Of a DNA stretch of 5,239 nt, positions 1 through 5,228 are shown piece after piece. How positions within the stretch are numbered: the first letter of the stretch is position 1; each line of letters opens with the position of its first letter. The stretch comes from WHTI01 sp046715095. GTDB lineage: Bacteria; Actinomycetota; CADDZG01; WHSQ01. Made by a program: the position numbers and the translations under genes. The stretch lies in assembly GCA_046715095.1 (NCBI GenBank), contig JBKJZQ010000081.1, forward strand, positions 1 through 5,239. Direction: 5' to 3'. Under the pieces are notes generated by a model, which did no database searches, had not been told where the DNA came from, and worked only from the letters and a program-made list of their open reading frames with translations.

Positions 1-224
1 CCACGCTCGATGAGGTCGTCGACGTCACAGGAGATTTCGACCCCCCGGACGACCTCGATACCGAGTTCCTCGCCTTTGGCGACGGCTTCGTCGCAGCCCG
101 AATCGTTGTCGTGATCGGTGATCGCGATCGCGTCGAGCCCCGCCTGTTTCGCCTTTACAACGAGTTCGGACGGGGAGTCTCCCCCGTCCGAAACGGTCGT
201 GTGTGCGTGTAGATCGATCGGCAC
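1..224 (-). CDS. PHP-domain metal-dependent phosphoesterase, TrpH-like (N-terminal part, cut by window edge)
   Basis: Partial gene: the first 74 codons are inside the window and the C-terminus lies beyond base 1. The translation begins MPIDLHAHTTVSDG and shows the first PHP metal-binding motifs in order: HxH (His6, His8), the ITDHD motif (residues 35-39) and GVEIS (61-65, metal-ligand Glu63). Spacing matches the TrpH/YciV subgroup of PHP phosphoesterases, which includes enzymes that hydrolyse 3',5'-nucleoside bisphosphates such as pAp and small RNA 5' ends; PHP proteins also include histidinol phosphatases and polymerase-associated domains. The GTG start at 224-222 shares one base with the cysC stop (TAGTG), so translation is probably coupled, with a GAGG four bases upstream of the stop/start junction as possible ribosome-binding site. 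Given the PAPS-forming neighbours, I infer PAP removal as the likely role. The family call is firm; the substrate is not. Confidence 0.85.
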   Translation of the reverse strand, partial: MPIDLHAHTTVSDGGDSPSELVVKAKQAGLDAIAITDHDNDSGCDEAVAKGEELGIEVVRGVEISCDVDDLIER

Positions 225-769
225 TAGGCCTCGATGAACTTCAACTCGATCAGCTTGTCGATGACCTGCTGCGCGGATTCCTCGGGAGCCTGCTCGCCGG
301 TCTTGATGACGACCTCGGCGTTCTCGGGGGCCTCGTACGGGTCGTCGATGACGGTGAATCCCTTGATCTCGCCGGCGCGTGCTTTGGCGTACAGCCCCTT
401 GACGTCGCGCTCTTCACAGACCTCGAGCGGAGCATCGGCGAAGACCTCGACGAAGTCCTTGATCATCGAACGGGCTTCGTCGCGGATCGCCTTGTAGGGC
501 GAGATCGCCGCGGTGATCACGAAGGTGCCGTTGCGCTGCAACAGGTGCGCGACGAAGGCGATCCTGCGGATGTTGGTGTTGCGGTCCTCCTCGGAGAACC
601 CGAGACCCTTGCTGAGGTTCTCGCGTACGACATCACCATCGAGGATCTCGACCGGCACGCCGGCATCGAGAAGCTTCTCCTCGACGATCTGCGCGACGGT
701 CGTCTTGCCGGAGCCCGAGAGCCCCGTGAACCAGATGACCGTCCCGCGGTCACGACTTGCTTGCTTCAT
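224..769 (-). CDS. cysC: Adenylyl-sulfate kinase (APS kinase)
   Basis: A 181-residue cytosolic kinase that phosphorylates APS at the 3' position with ATP to give PAPS. The P-loop GLSGSGKT is at residues 16-23, the DGD motif at 44-46, the APS-binding stretch GFSEEDRNTNIRR at 57-69, the ISPY motif at 89-92 (Ser90 corresponds to the phosphorylatable serine position of some homologues), and the lid motif KGLYAKARAGEIKGFT at 124-139. Length is that of a complete stand-alone CysC. LDGDVVR plus AAISPY resembles, from memory, the CysC form found fused to Sat in some bacteria, but here it is a separate protein. The ATG at 769-767 is preceded by a perfect AAGGAGGA (782-775), which fixes the start. It lies 81 bp downstream of the phosphodiesterase-like gene and overlaps the PHP gene by one base, so it is very likely in one operon with sat. 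Confidence 0.96.
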   Translation of the reverse strand: MKQASRDRGTVIWFTGLSGSGKTTVAQIVEEKLLDAGVPVEILDGDVVRENLSKGLGFSEEDRNTNIRRIAFVAHLLQRNGTFVITAAISPYKAIRDEARSMIKDFVEVFADAPLEVCEERDVKGLYAKARAGEIKGFTVIDDPYEAPENAEVVIKTGEQAPEESAQQVIDKLIELKFIEA

Positions 770-774
770 GAAAA

Positions 775-782
775 TCCTCCTT
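775..782 (-). promoter_or_regulatory. Ribosome-binding site of cysC
   Basis: Read on the minus strand this is AAGGAGGA, followed after five bases by the ATG at 769-767. It is a full match to the 16S anti-Shine-Dalgarno and supports the chosen start. The inverted repeat at 790-811 ends only seven bases upstream of it. Confidence 0.8.
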
Positions 783-789
783 CTGCTCT

Positions 790-811
790 GCAGATCGTCG
801 AGACGATCTGC
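790..811 (-). repeat. Perfect 10-bp inverted repeat (hairpin) just upstream of the cysC ribosome-binding site
   Basis: The arms GCAGATCGTC (790-799) and GACGATCTGC (802-811) are exact reverse complements separated by two bases; in RNA this gives a 9-bp stem with a four-base loop. It sits in the 81-bp gap between the phosphodiesterase-like gene and cysC, about 40 bases past the upstream stop codon. There is no run of U's after it in the minus-strand transcript, so it does not look like a classical intrinsic terminator. A role in mRNA processing, stability, differential expression within the operon, or as a DNA operator is possible; none is shown by sequence alone. Confidence 0.6.
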
Positions 812-850
812 TTCTGAGCGAATGCGTTCTGACTCACGTGCGAGTGCTCG

Positions 851-2290
851 CTACTTCTTGAGTACAGAGGTGCCAAGGGCACCCTGGGCGGGTGGAAGAC
901 CGAACAGGTCCAGGATCGTGCAGTGGACGTCCCACAGGTGCAGGCCGTCCTTCGGTCCCGGCGTGGCGCCGGGGGCGTTGTGCATGATGAAGATGCCCTT
1001 CTCGGCGTGGTTCGCCTCGTCCGGGCCGGTGTCGTTCTCGAACGTGTAGGTCGAGCCGTGACCGAGCGATCCGACGCTCCGCCAGCGGAGCTCACCGAAG
1101 ATCACGATGAGGTCCGGGGCGACACCGTTCTGGTTCTCGTAGAGATCCTCCGGCTTGTGGGCTTTGTTGCCCATCGGGTTGCCCTCGTGGTCGACCATCG
1201 CTTCGATCTTCTGGATCAACTCGTCACGGACCTTCTCGTAGTCGGCCGCCGGGATGATGCCCTCCGGCTCGCGACCTTCGACGTTGAGGAACAGGCGGCC
1301 GTAGTAGCCGCCGTCGCCCCACGCCTTGGTCTTCGACCAGTCGATGTTCATCTTGTTGATCGGCGTGATCTCGGATGACAGCTCGCCCTCGAATCCGAGG
1401 TAGCCCTCGCCCATCAACCACTCGTTGAAGCAGACGCCGCCGATCATGGCCTTGGCGCCGTGGTCCGAAACGACGAGCACGGTGGTGTCCTCATCGGCGT
1501 GCTTGAGGATGTCGCCGATCTTGCCGTCGAGGAACCGGTAGTACTCGCGCAGCGAATCCTTGTATGGGTTGTCCGGCTGGTAGCGAGGGTGGTTCGGGTC
1601 GATGAAGGACCAGATGCCATGGTTCAAACGATCCGGGCCCATCTCGACCATCACGAAGAAGTCCCACGGCTTGTTCTCGAGGAGCCAGTTCGCGTTGGCG
1701 AACTTGGCCGTTGTCATCTTGTAGGCCTCGTCGAGGATGTACTGCGTGTCGTCGGTACGGAAGTTCCGGATGTCGAAGATGAACTCCCCGGCACCCGCGG
1801 CCATCTCGGCCTTGAGCTCCTTGGGGTAGGTGTACTCGGCCTCGTTCGACGGGGTCAGGAAGCAACCGACCTGGACGCCCTTCAGCGGCTTGGGCGGGTA
1901 GGACGGAGGCACCGATACGACGATCGAATCCTTGCCCGCCTCAGAAAGGATGTCCCACACCGTGGGCTCCTTGACCTTGAAGCTGGTCGCGAACTCCAGC
2001 CCGTCGTAGGTGTGGTCCTTGCGGTTGCGGAACCCGTAGATCCCGAGCGTGCCCGGGTCCTTCGAGGTCATCATGCACATCCACGCCGGCACCGTGATCG
2101 GCGGCGTGATCGACTCGAGCGGACCCCAGACCCCGTTCTCCTTCAGCTTCGTGAGATTCGGGATCTCGTCCTTGTACTCATCGAAGATGTGCTCCGGCGG
2201 GGCGCAGTCGAGGCCGAGGACCATGACCTTCTGTCTCTTGGTACCTGAGGCCGGGGCGTCCTCTTTCTTCTTCTTTCCGAACAGAGCCAC
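851..2290 (-). CDS. Alkaline-phosphatase-superfamily phosphodiesterase / nucleotide pyrophosphatase-like enzyme (COG3379-like)
   Basis: A 479-residue protein, probably cytosolic: no signal peptide or membrane segment, and a Lys-rich N-terminus (residues 6-9). The superfamily signature appears complete: metal-ligand Asp28 in GLDCAPPE, the nucleophile-position Thr66 in PPITVPAW, Asp220 and His224 in the D-x3-H motif of GPDRLNH, Asp276-His277 in VSDHGA, and His428 in NHAEKGIF. The later GREPEGI segment (339-345) and overall order resemble the family of predicted phosphohydrolases/phosphomutases COG3379 within the type I phosphodiesterase/nucleotide pyrophosphatase group. The reading frame stays open 213 bases further upstream into sat, but the GTG at 2290-2288 is chosen because AAGGAGGA lies eight bases before it and the upstream residues look like a shadow of sat. 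It lies between sat and cysC, 32 bp after sat, so a function tied to APS, PAPS or their by-products is inferred. The actual substrate is unknown. Confidence 0.88.
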   Translation of the reverse strand: MALFGKKKKEDAPASGTKRQKVMVLGLDCAPPEHIFDEYKDEIPNLTKLKENGVWGPLESITPPITVPAWMCMMTSKDPGTLGIYGFRNRKDHTYDGLEFATSFKVKEPTVWDILSEAGKDSIVVSVPPSYPPKPLKGVQVGCFLTPSNEAEYTYPKELKAEMAAGAGEFIFDIRNFRTDDTQYILDEAYKMTTAKFANANWLLENKPWDFFVMVEMGPDRLNHGIWSFIDPNHPRYQPDNPYKDSLREYYRFLDGKIGDILKHADEDTTVLVVSDHGAKAMIGGVCFNEWLMGEGYLGFEGELSSEITPINKMNIDWSKTKAWGDGGYYGRLFLNVEGREPEGIIPAADYEKVRDELIQKIEAMVDHEGNPMGNKAHKPEDLYENQNGVAPDLIVIFGELRWRSVGSLGHGSTYTFENDTGPDEANHAEKGIFIMHNAPGATPGPKDGLHLWDVHCTILDLFGLPPAQGALGTSVLKK

Positions 2291-2297
2291 TAGCGTT

Positions 2298-2305
2298 TCC
2301 TCCTT
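2298..2305 (-). promoter_or_regulatory. Ribosome-binding site deciding the GTG start of the phosphodiesterase-like gene
   Basis: On the minus strand this reads AAGGAGGA, with the GTG at 2290-2288 seven to eight bases downstream. It lies inside the 32-bp gap after the sat stop codon (2325-2323). It shows that translation starts here rather than at the upstream ATG at 2503, which lies inside sat. Confidence 0.8.
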
Positions 2306-2322
2306 GAAATCGCTGAGAGCAC

Positions 2323-3504
2323 CTAGGCGTTGGCTCGGGCGTCGTCGATGAGGATCTTGGCGACTTCGTGACGAGAGAACTCCGGAGGCGGCTCGATACC
2401 GTCCACCAGCATCTGCCTTACCTGCGTGCCGGAAAGGAAGACGCGGTCTTCCTTCGTGTGGGGGCACGTCTTGTCGGAGCCCATGCCCTCGCACTTCTTG
2501 CACCAGAAGGAGTGCTCGAACTTGAGTGGTTGGATACCCAGCTCCGCCGGGTCGAACTCATCGAACAGCTTCTGCGCGTCGTACGACCCGTAGTAGTCAC
2601 CAACGCCGGCGTGATCGCGACCGACGATGAAGTGGGTGATCCCGTAGTTCTTCCGCAGCAACGAGTGCCAGATGGCCTCACGCGGGCCGGCGTAGCGCAT
2701 GGCGGCAGGAAACACCGACAGGATCACGCGCTCGTTCGGATAGTAGTTCTCCATCAGCACCTGGTAGCACTTCATCCGGGTCTCGGCAGGGATGTCGTCA
2801 CCCTTGGTGCCGCCGACGAGCGGGTGGATGACCAACCCGTCGGTGATCTCGAGCGCACACTTCGTGAGGTACTCGTGCGCCCGGTGGATCGGGTTGCGGG
2901 TCTGGAACGCCACGACGGTCTTCCACCCGCGCTCGACGATCTGCTCGCGGAGCTGCAGCGGGGTCAGACGGTGCTCGGCGAACTCGTGCGCGAAGAGGTT
3001 CTCGAGCACGGTGACCTCTCCACCGACGTAGTGCGAAGCCTGCGAATGGAGGTAAGCAACGCCCGGGTGAGCCTCATCCGTGGTCAGGTACGTCTTCTCG
3101 GCTTCGTTGTCGACGTCGTAGTCGAAGATGTCCTCGACATCGATCACGGCAACGATCTTGCCCTCGTGCACGATCGCAGCGCGCTCGCCCTTGACCAGGT
3201 TCGCAACCTCATCGTCGGTCGCGGACAGCGTGATCGGAAGACTCCAGGGGATCCCGCCCTCGAGGCGCATGTCCTCGACGACGCTCGAGTAGTCGGCTTT
3301 GGTCATGAAGCCCCGGTTGGGAGAGACCGCGCCGACCGCGAGGAGCTCGAGATCCGAGAGGACCCGGCGGCTCTTCGCTTCGATCTTGGGAAGCGAGTCG
3401 GCGCCTTTGGAGATATCCGCCGCTTCGTCCGGGGTGGCCATCCGGATCTCGAGCGCGCCACCGTGGGGCTGCGCGCCGGGGACGTCCTTCAACGTGCTGG
3501 GCAT
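2323..3504 (-). CDS. sat: ATP sulfurylase (sulfate adenylyltransferase), single-chain type
   Basis: A 393-residue cytosolic enzyme making APS and pyrophosphate from ATP and sulfate. It belongs to the homo-oligomeric Sat type, not the CysD/CysN type. The N-terminal PUA-like part (about 15-170) is followed by the nucleotidyltransferase domain with QTRNPIHRAHE (201-211), HPLVGGTKGDDIP (227-239), the VFPAAMRYAGPREA stretch (264-277) and GRDH (295-298). Towards the C-terminus Cys335, Cys338, Cys347 and probably His349 form a likely zinc site of the sort described for the Thermus enzyme, followed by SGTQVRQML (358-366). There is no fused APS kinase domain; that function is supplied by cysC downstream. 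ATG 3504-3502 is preferred over an in-frame TTG at 3522 because GGAGG (3515-3511) lies six bases before it. It is the first gene of the minus-strand set. Use in assimilation or sulfation is more likely than dissimilatory sulfate reduction, since no apr or dsr genes are visible, but the window is short. Confidence 0.96.
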   Translation of the reverse strand: MPSTLKDVPGAQPHGGALEIRMATPDEAADISKGADSLPKIEAKSRRVLSDLELLAVGAVSPNRGFMTKADYSSVVEDMRLEGGIPWSLPITLSATDDEVANLVKGERAAIVHEGKIVAVIDVEDIFDYDVDNEAEKTYLTTDEAHPGVAYLHSQASHYVGGEVTVLENLFAHEFAEHRLTPLQLREQIVERGWKTVVAFQTRNPIHRAHEYLTKCALEITDGLVIHPLVGGTKGDDIPAETRMKCYQVLMENYYPNERVILSVFPAAMRYAGPREAIWHSLLRKNYGITHFIVGRDHAGVGDYYGSYDAQKLFDEFDPAELGIQPLKFEHSFWCKKCEGMGSDKTCPHTKEDRVFLSGTQVRQMLVDGIEPPPEFSRHEVAKILIDDARANA

Positions 3505-3510
3505 GAGTTT

Positions 3511-3515
3511 CCTCC
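3511..3515 (-). promoter_or_regulatory. Ribosome-binding site deciding the ATG start of sat
   Basis: The minus strand reads GGAGG six bases before the ATG at 3504-3502. An alternative TTG at 3522-3520 would place this site inside the coding sequence, so the shorter start is preferred. Confidence 0.75.
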
Positions 3516-3705
3516 GATTCAACTAGCTGGTGCGAGGGCGGAGGCACTCCGGGAAGCCGACCGCGGTGCGGCCAGGCTCGGGCACACTCCTATAGCACTC
3601 TCACCATACCAGCGGAGCGCCGACCGTGCAGGCCGGGGGCCCGGACGACGGATCAGAACCTAGCCCGGACGCGAAAATGCACCCGCTGAACCTTCGTCCC
3701 GGCCG

Positions 3706-3715
3706 AAACCGGTTT
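3706..3715. repeat. 10-bp perfect palindrome AAACCGGTTT, possible operator
   Basis: A perfect palindrome in the divergent region, about 24 bp downstream of the candidate sat -10 element at 3739-3744. Its placement would suit a dimeric regulator acting on sat, but a single 10-bp palindrome can arise by chance and I recognise no known regulator site. Confidence 0.3.
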
Positions 3716-3738
3716 ACAGCTCAACGGGTACGAGTAGG

Positions 3739-3768
3739 ACGATAGAGGTTGGCCGGGTGAGCATGCAA
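3739..3768 (-). promoter_or_regulatory. Weak promoter candidate for the sat operon
   Basis: On the minus strand TTGCAT (3768-3763) and TATCGT (3744-3739) are separated by 18 bases. Transcription would start near 3732, giving a leader of roughly 230 nt before sat. Two alternative -10 elements lie closer to the gene: TATGGT (3608-3603) and TATAGG (3594-3589, with an upstream TG), both without a good -35. The choice between them cannot be made from sequence alone. Confidence 0.25.
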
Positions 3769-3792
3769 GAGCCTGAAACGACAATTCTTCGC

Positions 3793-3810
3793 GCTCTCAG
3801 AGCTTTTTTT
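3793..3810 (+). terminator. Short intrinsic-terminator-like hairpin with seven T's
   Basis: GCTC (3793-3796), loop TCA, GAGC (3800-3803), followed directly by seven T's (3804-3810), a marked exception in this GC-rich sequence. The stem is only four pairs, so termination would be weak. No gene precedes it on the plus strand, so it could end a short plus-strand transcript or be fortuitous. Confidence 0.3.
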
Positions 3811-3916
3811 CGCGTTCCCTCTGGATTCGGGACAGGGTCACCACTAACGGCCGCCCAAGGGGCGGGAACGGCCCCCGCCGGGCCCCCTGACCAGCCGGGG
3901 ACCATCCAGGGGGTTG

Positions 3917-3946
3917 TTGACCTCGACTCGCGTCGTATGACAGTAT
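3917..3946 (+). promoter_or_regulatory. Promoter candidate for the M23 peptidase gene
   Basis: TTGACC (3917-3922) matches five of six consensus -35 bases and is followed after 18 bases by CAGTAT (3941-3946), with a TG one base before it (3938-3939) as in extended -10 promoters. The -10 itself is only a partial match. A start near 3953 would give a leader of about 107 nt that contains the hairpins at 3961-4016 and excludes the poly-T element at 3804-3810. Confidence 0.45.
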
Positions 3947-3960
3947 GCGCAACGGCCCAG

Positions 3961-4050
3961 CCCCCGGGTTTCTACCCTGGGGATAGCGAGCCTGAGAGGC
4001 TTCGGGGGCCTCCGAACTCGACAGAGAACACGCAGCCGACAACGAGGGAG
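3961..4050 (+). promoter_or_regulatory. Structured leader of the M23 peptidase gene, with possible occlusion of the ribosome-binding site
   Basis: Three successive foldable elements can be read. Hairpin 1: CCCC-c-GGGT, loop TTCT, ACCC-t-GGGG (3961-3982). Hairpin 2: CGAGCCT, loop GAG, AGGCT-t-CG (3987-4004, one bulged base), which overlaps an alternative TTCGG/CCGAA stem (4001-4005 with 4012-4016). Element 3: CTCC (4010-4013) and CTCG (4017-4020) can pair with GGAG (4047-4050) and CGAG (4043-4046), which cover the ribosome-binding site at 4044-4050. I do not recognise a known riboswitch class; the ydaO/c-di-AMP type, common before cell-wall hydrolase genes, lacks its conserved blocks here. Confidence 0.4.
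4044..4050 (+). promoter_or_regulatory. Ribosome-binding site supporting the TTG start of the M23 peptidase gene
   Basis: GAGGGAG lies nine bases upstream of the TTG at 4060-4062. No comparable site precedes the in-frame GTG (4087) or ATG (4090), and those starts would remove the positively charged part of the signal peptide. Confidence 0.55.
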
Positions 4051-4059
4051 TTACGCAAC

Positions 4060-5172
4060 TTGCAGCGACATCCGGTCAGCCGCGTAGTGATGGCGGCGAC
4101 GGTTCTCGCAACGCTCCTCGTCCCCCTTGTGGGCTCCGCTGCCGGCCCCGGCGGCGACATCGAGAAGAACAACGCGACCATCGAGAAGGTCGAGGACCGG
4201 CTCGATGCGATGTCACCGGAGTACAACAGCCTCAAGGATCGCCTCAACGGGTTGCGAGCAGAGATCTCCGAGTACTCGATCGTCGCCAACGATCTCGAAG
4301 CCAAGGTGAGCAAGGTTCGCTCCGAGGTAAGCGAGATCGCCGCGCAGATCAGGGCCACCCAGAAAGACATCGACGAGGTCCAGGGCCGTGCGATGGACCA
4401 GGCCGTGTCCCTGTACAAGGCGGGCTCGACCCAGATCCTCGACACGCTGTTCAGCTCCACGTCGCTTTCCGAGCTCGACACGAAAGCCGAGATGCTGAGC
4501 ATCGCAGCCGAAGAGAACAACGGCGCCTTGATCAAGTTCGGTCGTCTCAGGGCAGAGATCCAGCAGCAGAACGAACTGCTGCTGGCCAAGAAGGGTGAGC
4601 TGGCGCAAGACCTTGCCGACCAGCGAGACATCCTCGACAAGCTGGCTGCGAAGAAGGCCGATGTCGCGGTCGCCTACGAACAGATCGCCGGCAAGGTGGA
4701 CCACCTGAGGGACAAAGAAGAGGGCCTCGAGGACGCCAACGACCGGATCCGGGCCCACATCCTCGCGTCTCAGAATCCCAACCCGGTCGATCTCGGCCAG
4801 TCGTCACAAGGCTTCATCTGGCCCCTGTGTTGCTCCGTCACCTCTCCGTACGGTCCGAGATGGGGTTCGATGCATACCGGCATAGACATCGACGGTGTGA
4901 CCGGGGATCCGATCGTCGCCTCCAAGGCCGGGACCGTGATCCTGGCGTCGTACTACGGCGGTTACGGTAACGCCGTCATCGTCGATCACGGCGGCGGTTA
5001 CACCACCATCTACGCCCACATGTCGGCGTTCTCGGTCAGCAACGGCGAGAGTGTCGGCCAGGGTCAGGAACTCGGGCTGGTGGGTTGCTCGGGCTCCTGC
5101 ACCGGTGACCACACGCACTTCGAGATCCGGATCAACGGGAACCCCGTCGACCCGATGCCATACCTTCCTTAG
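4060..5172 (+). CDS. Secreted coiled-coil M23 (LytM) peptidoglycan hydrolase, PcsB/CwlO/EnvC-like
   Basis: A 370-residue protein if started at the TTG at 4060. Residues 1-28 look like a signal peptide: basic start (Arg3, Arg8), hydrophobic 9-25, and small residues GSAA before a probable cut near 28. Residues 33-240 form a long charged coiled coil; the middle part (110-158, including LYKAG and SSTSLSEL) resembles the coiled-coil domain of PcsB/CwlO-type hydrolases, whose activity is controlled by FtsEX. The M23 domain covers about 251-370: zinc ligands His272 and Asp276 (H-x3-D), His320 in YAHMS, and His351/His353 in the HTHFE motif, so an active endopeptidase is expected. Cys257, Cys258, Cys343 and Cys347 lie around the active-site region and may form disulfides outside the cell. 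Likely role: cleavage of peptidoglycan cross-links in growth or division. A frame open from 3757 would add 101 residues before the signal peptide and is rejected. Divergent from sat, no evident functional link. Confidence 0.88.
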   Translation: MQRHPVSRVVMAATVLATLLVPLVGSAAGPGGDIEKNNATIEKVEDRLDAMSPEYNSLKDRLNGLRAEISEYSIVANDLEAKVSKVRSEVSEIAAQIRATQKDIDEVQGRAMDQAVSLYKAGSTQILDTLFSSTSLSELDTKAEMLSIAAEENNGALIKFGRLRAEIQQQNELLLAKKGELAQDLADQRDILDKLAAKKADVAVAYEQIAGKVDHLRDKEEGLEDANDRIRAHILASQNPNPVDLGQSSQGFIWPLCCSVTSPYGPRWGSMHTGIDIDGVTGDPIVASKAGTVILASYYGGYGNAVIVDHGGGYTTIYAHMSAFSVSNGESVGQGQELGLVGCSGSCTGDHTHFEIRINGNPVDPMPYLP

Positions 5173-5181
5173 CCTCCCCTA

Positions 5182-5228
5182 GCTCGACTCTCCCGAGCGC
5201 AGCACCCACCACTCGGTGAAGCTGCTGC
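5182..5228 (+). repeat. Two small inverted repeats after the M23 gene, possible weak terminator
   Basis: GCTCG (5182-5186) pairs with CGAGC (5194-5198) over a seven-base loop. GCAGCA (5199-5204) pairs with TGCTGC (5223-5228) and encloses CACC-ACTC-GGTG (5207-5218). They start ten bases after the stop codon, as expected for a 3' end structure, but no T-run follows; only a CT-rich tail reaches the window edge. No further gene can be called in 5173-5239. Confidence 0.3.

Larger units (their letters stand above)
3505..4059. other. Divergent intergenic region between sat and the M23 peptidase gene
   Basis: A 555-bp stretch without a convincing protein gene or recognisable tRNA or known riboswitch. 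A plus-strand frame continuous with the peptidase is open from 3757, but its codons carry many A/T third positions (ATT, CTT, TTT TTT, ACA, CTA), unlike the real genes here, and the peptide is featureless and Pro/Gly-rich. Contents: the sat leader with inverted repeats ACCGCGGT (3560-3567) and CCGGG-GG-CCCGG (3633-3644), three copies of CACTC(C) at 3545-3550, 3585-3590 and 3596-3600, a 10-bp palindrome at 3706-3715, a terminator-like hairpin at 3793-3810, very GC-rich foldable sequence at 3848-3895 (CCGCCC-AAG-GGGCGG among others), a promoter candidate at 3917-3946 and a structured leader before the peptidase start. Confidence 0.7.

Noticed and set aside
224..817. Plus-strand open frames antisense to cysC
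   Set aside because: cysC is unambiguous by motifs and ribosome-binding site; the antisense translations show no family features.
1460..2248. Open frame on the plus strand antisense to the phosphodiesterase-like gene
   Set aside because: Shadow frame of a high-GC gene, with Arg/Val/Leu-rich low-complexity translation and no family motif.
2291..2503. N-terminal extension of the phosphodiesterase-like gene overlapping the end of sat
   Set aside because: The residues are an Arg-rich shadow of the sat C-terminus, and a strong ribosome-binding site precedes the GTG at 2290 instead.
2368..3663. Long open frame on the plus strand antisense to sat (about 430 codons)
   Set aside because: It mirrors the sat codons in a GC-rich gene; the translation is rich in Arg, Leu, Val and Asp with no recognisable domain, while the sat frame is full of family motifs.
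3985..4020. TPP riboswitch, suggested by CTGAGAGGC and CCGAACTCGA
   Set aside because: The remaining conserved parts (GGGTGC before it, GAACCTGA and the TAATGCC-GCG-AGGGA block after it) are missing.
3797..4042. Minus-strand open frame of 81 codons in the intergenic region
   Set aside because: No ribosome-binding site or motif found, Ser/Pro/Arg-rich low-complexity translation, and it runs through the plus-strand promoter and leader hairpins.
3800..4059. ydaO-type (c-di-AMP) riboswitch before the M23 gene, expected from gene type
   Set aside because: The conserved blocks (GGTAC..GG.GGAACC, GGGGT.AATC, and the CAGCTAAC-like block near the end) are not present in order; only a loose CACTAAC at 3841-3847 was seen.
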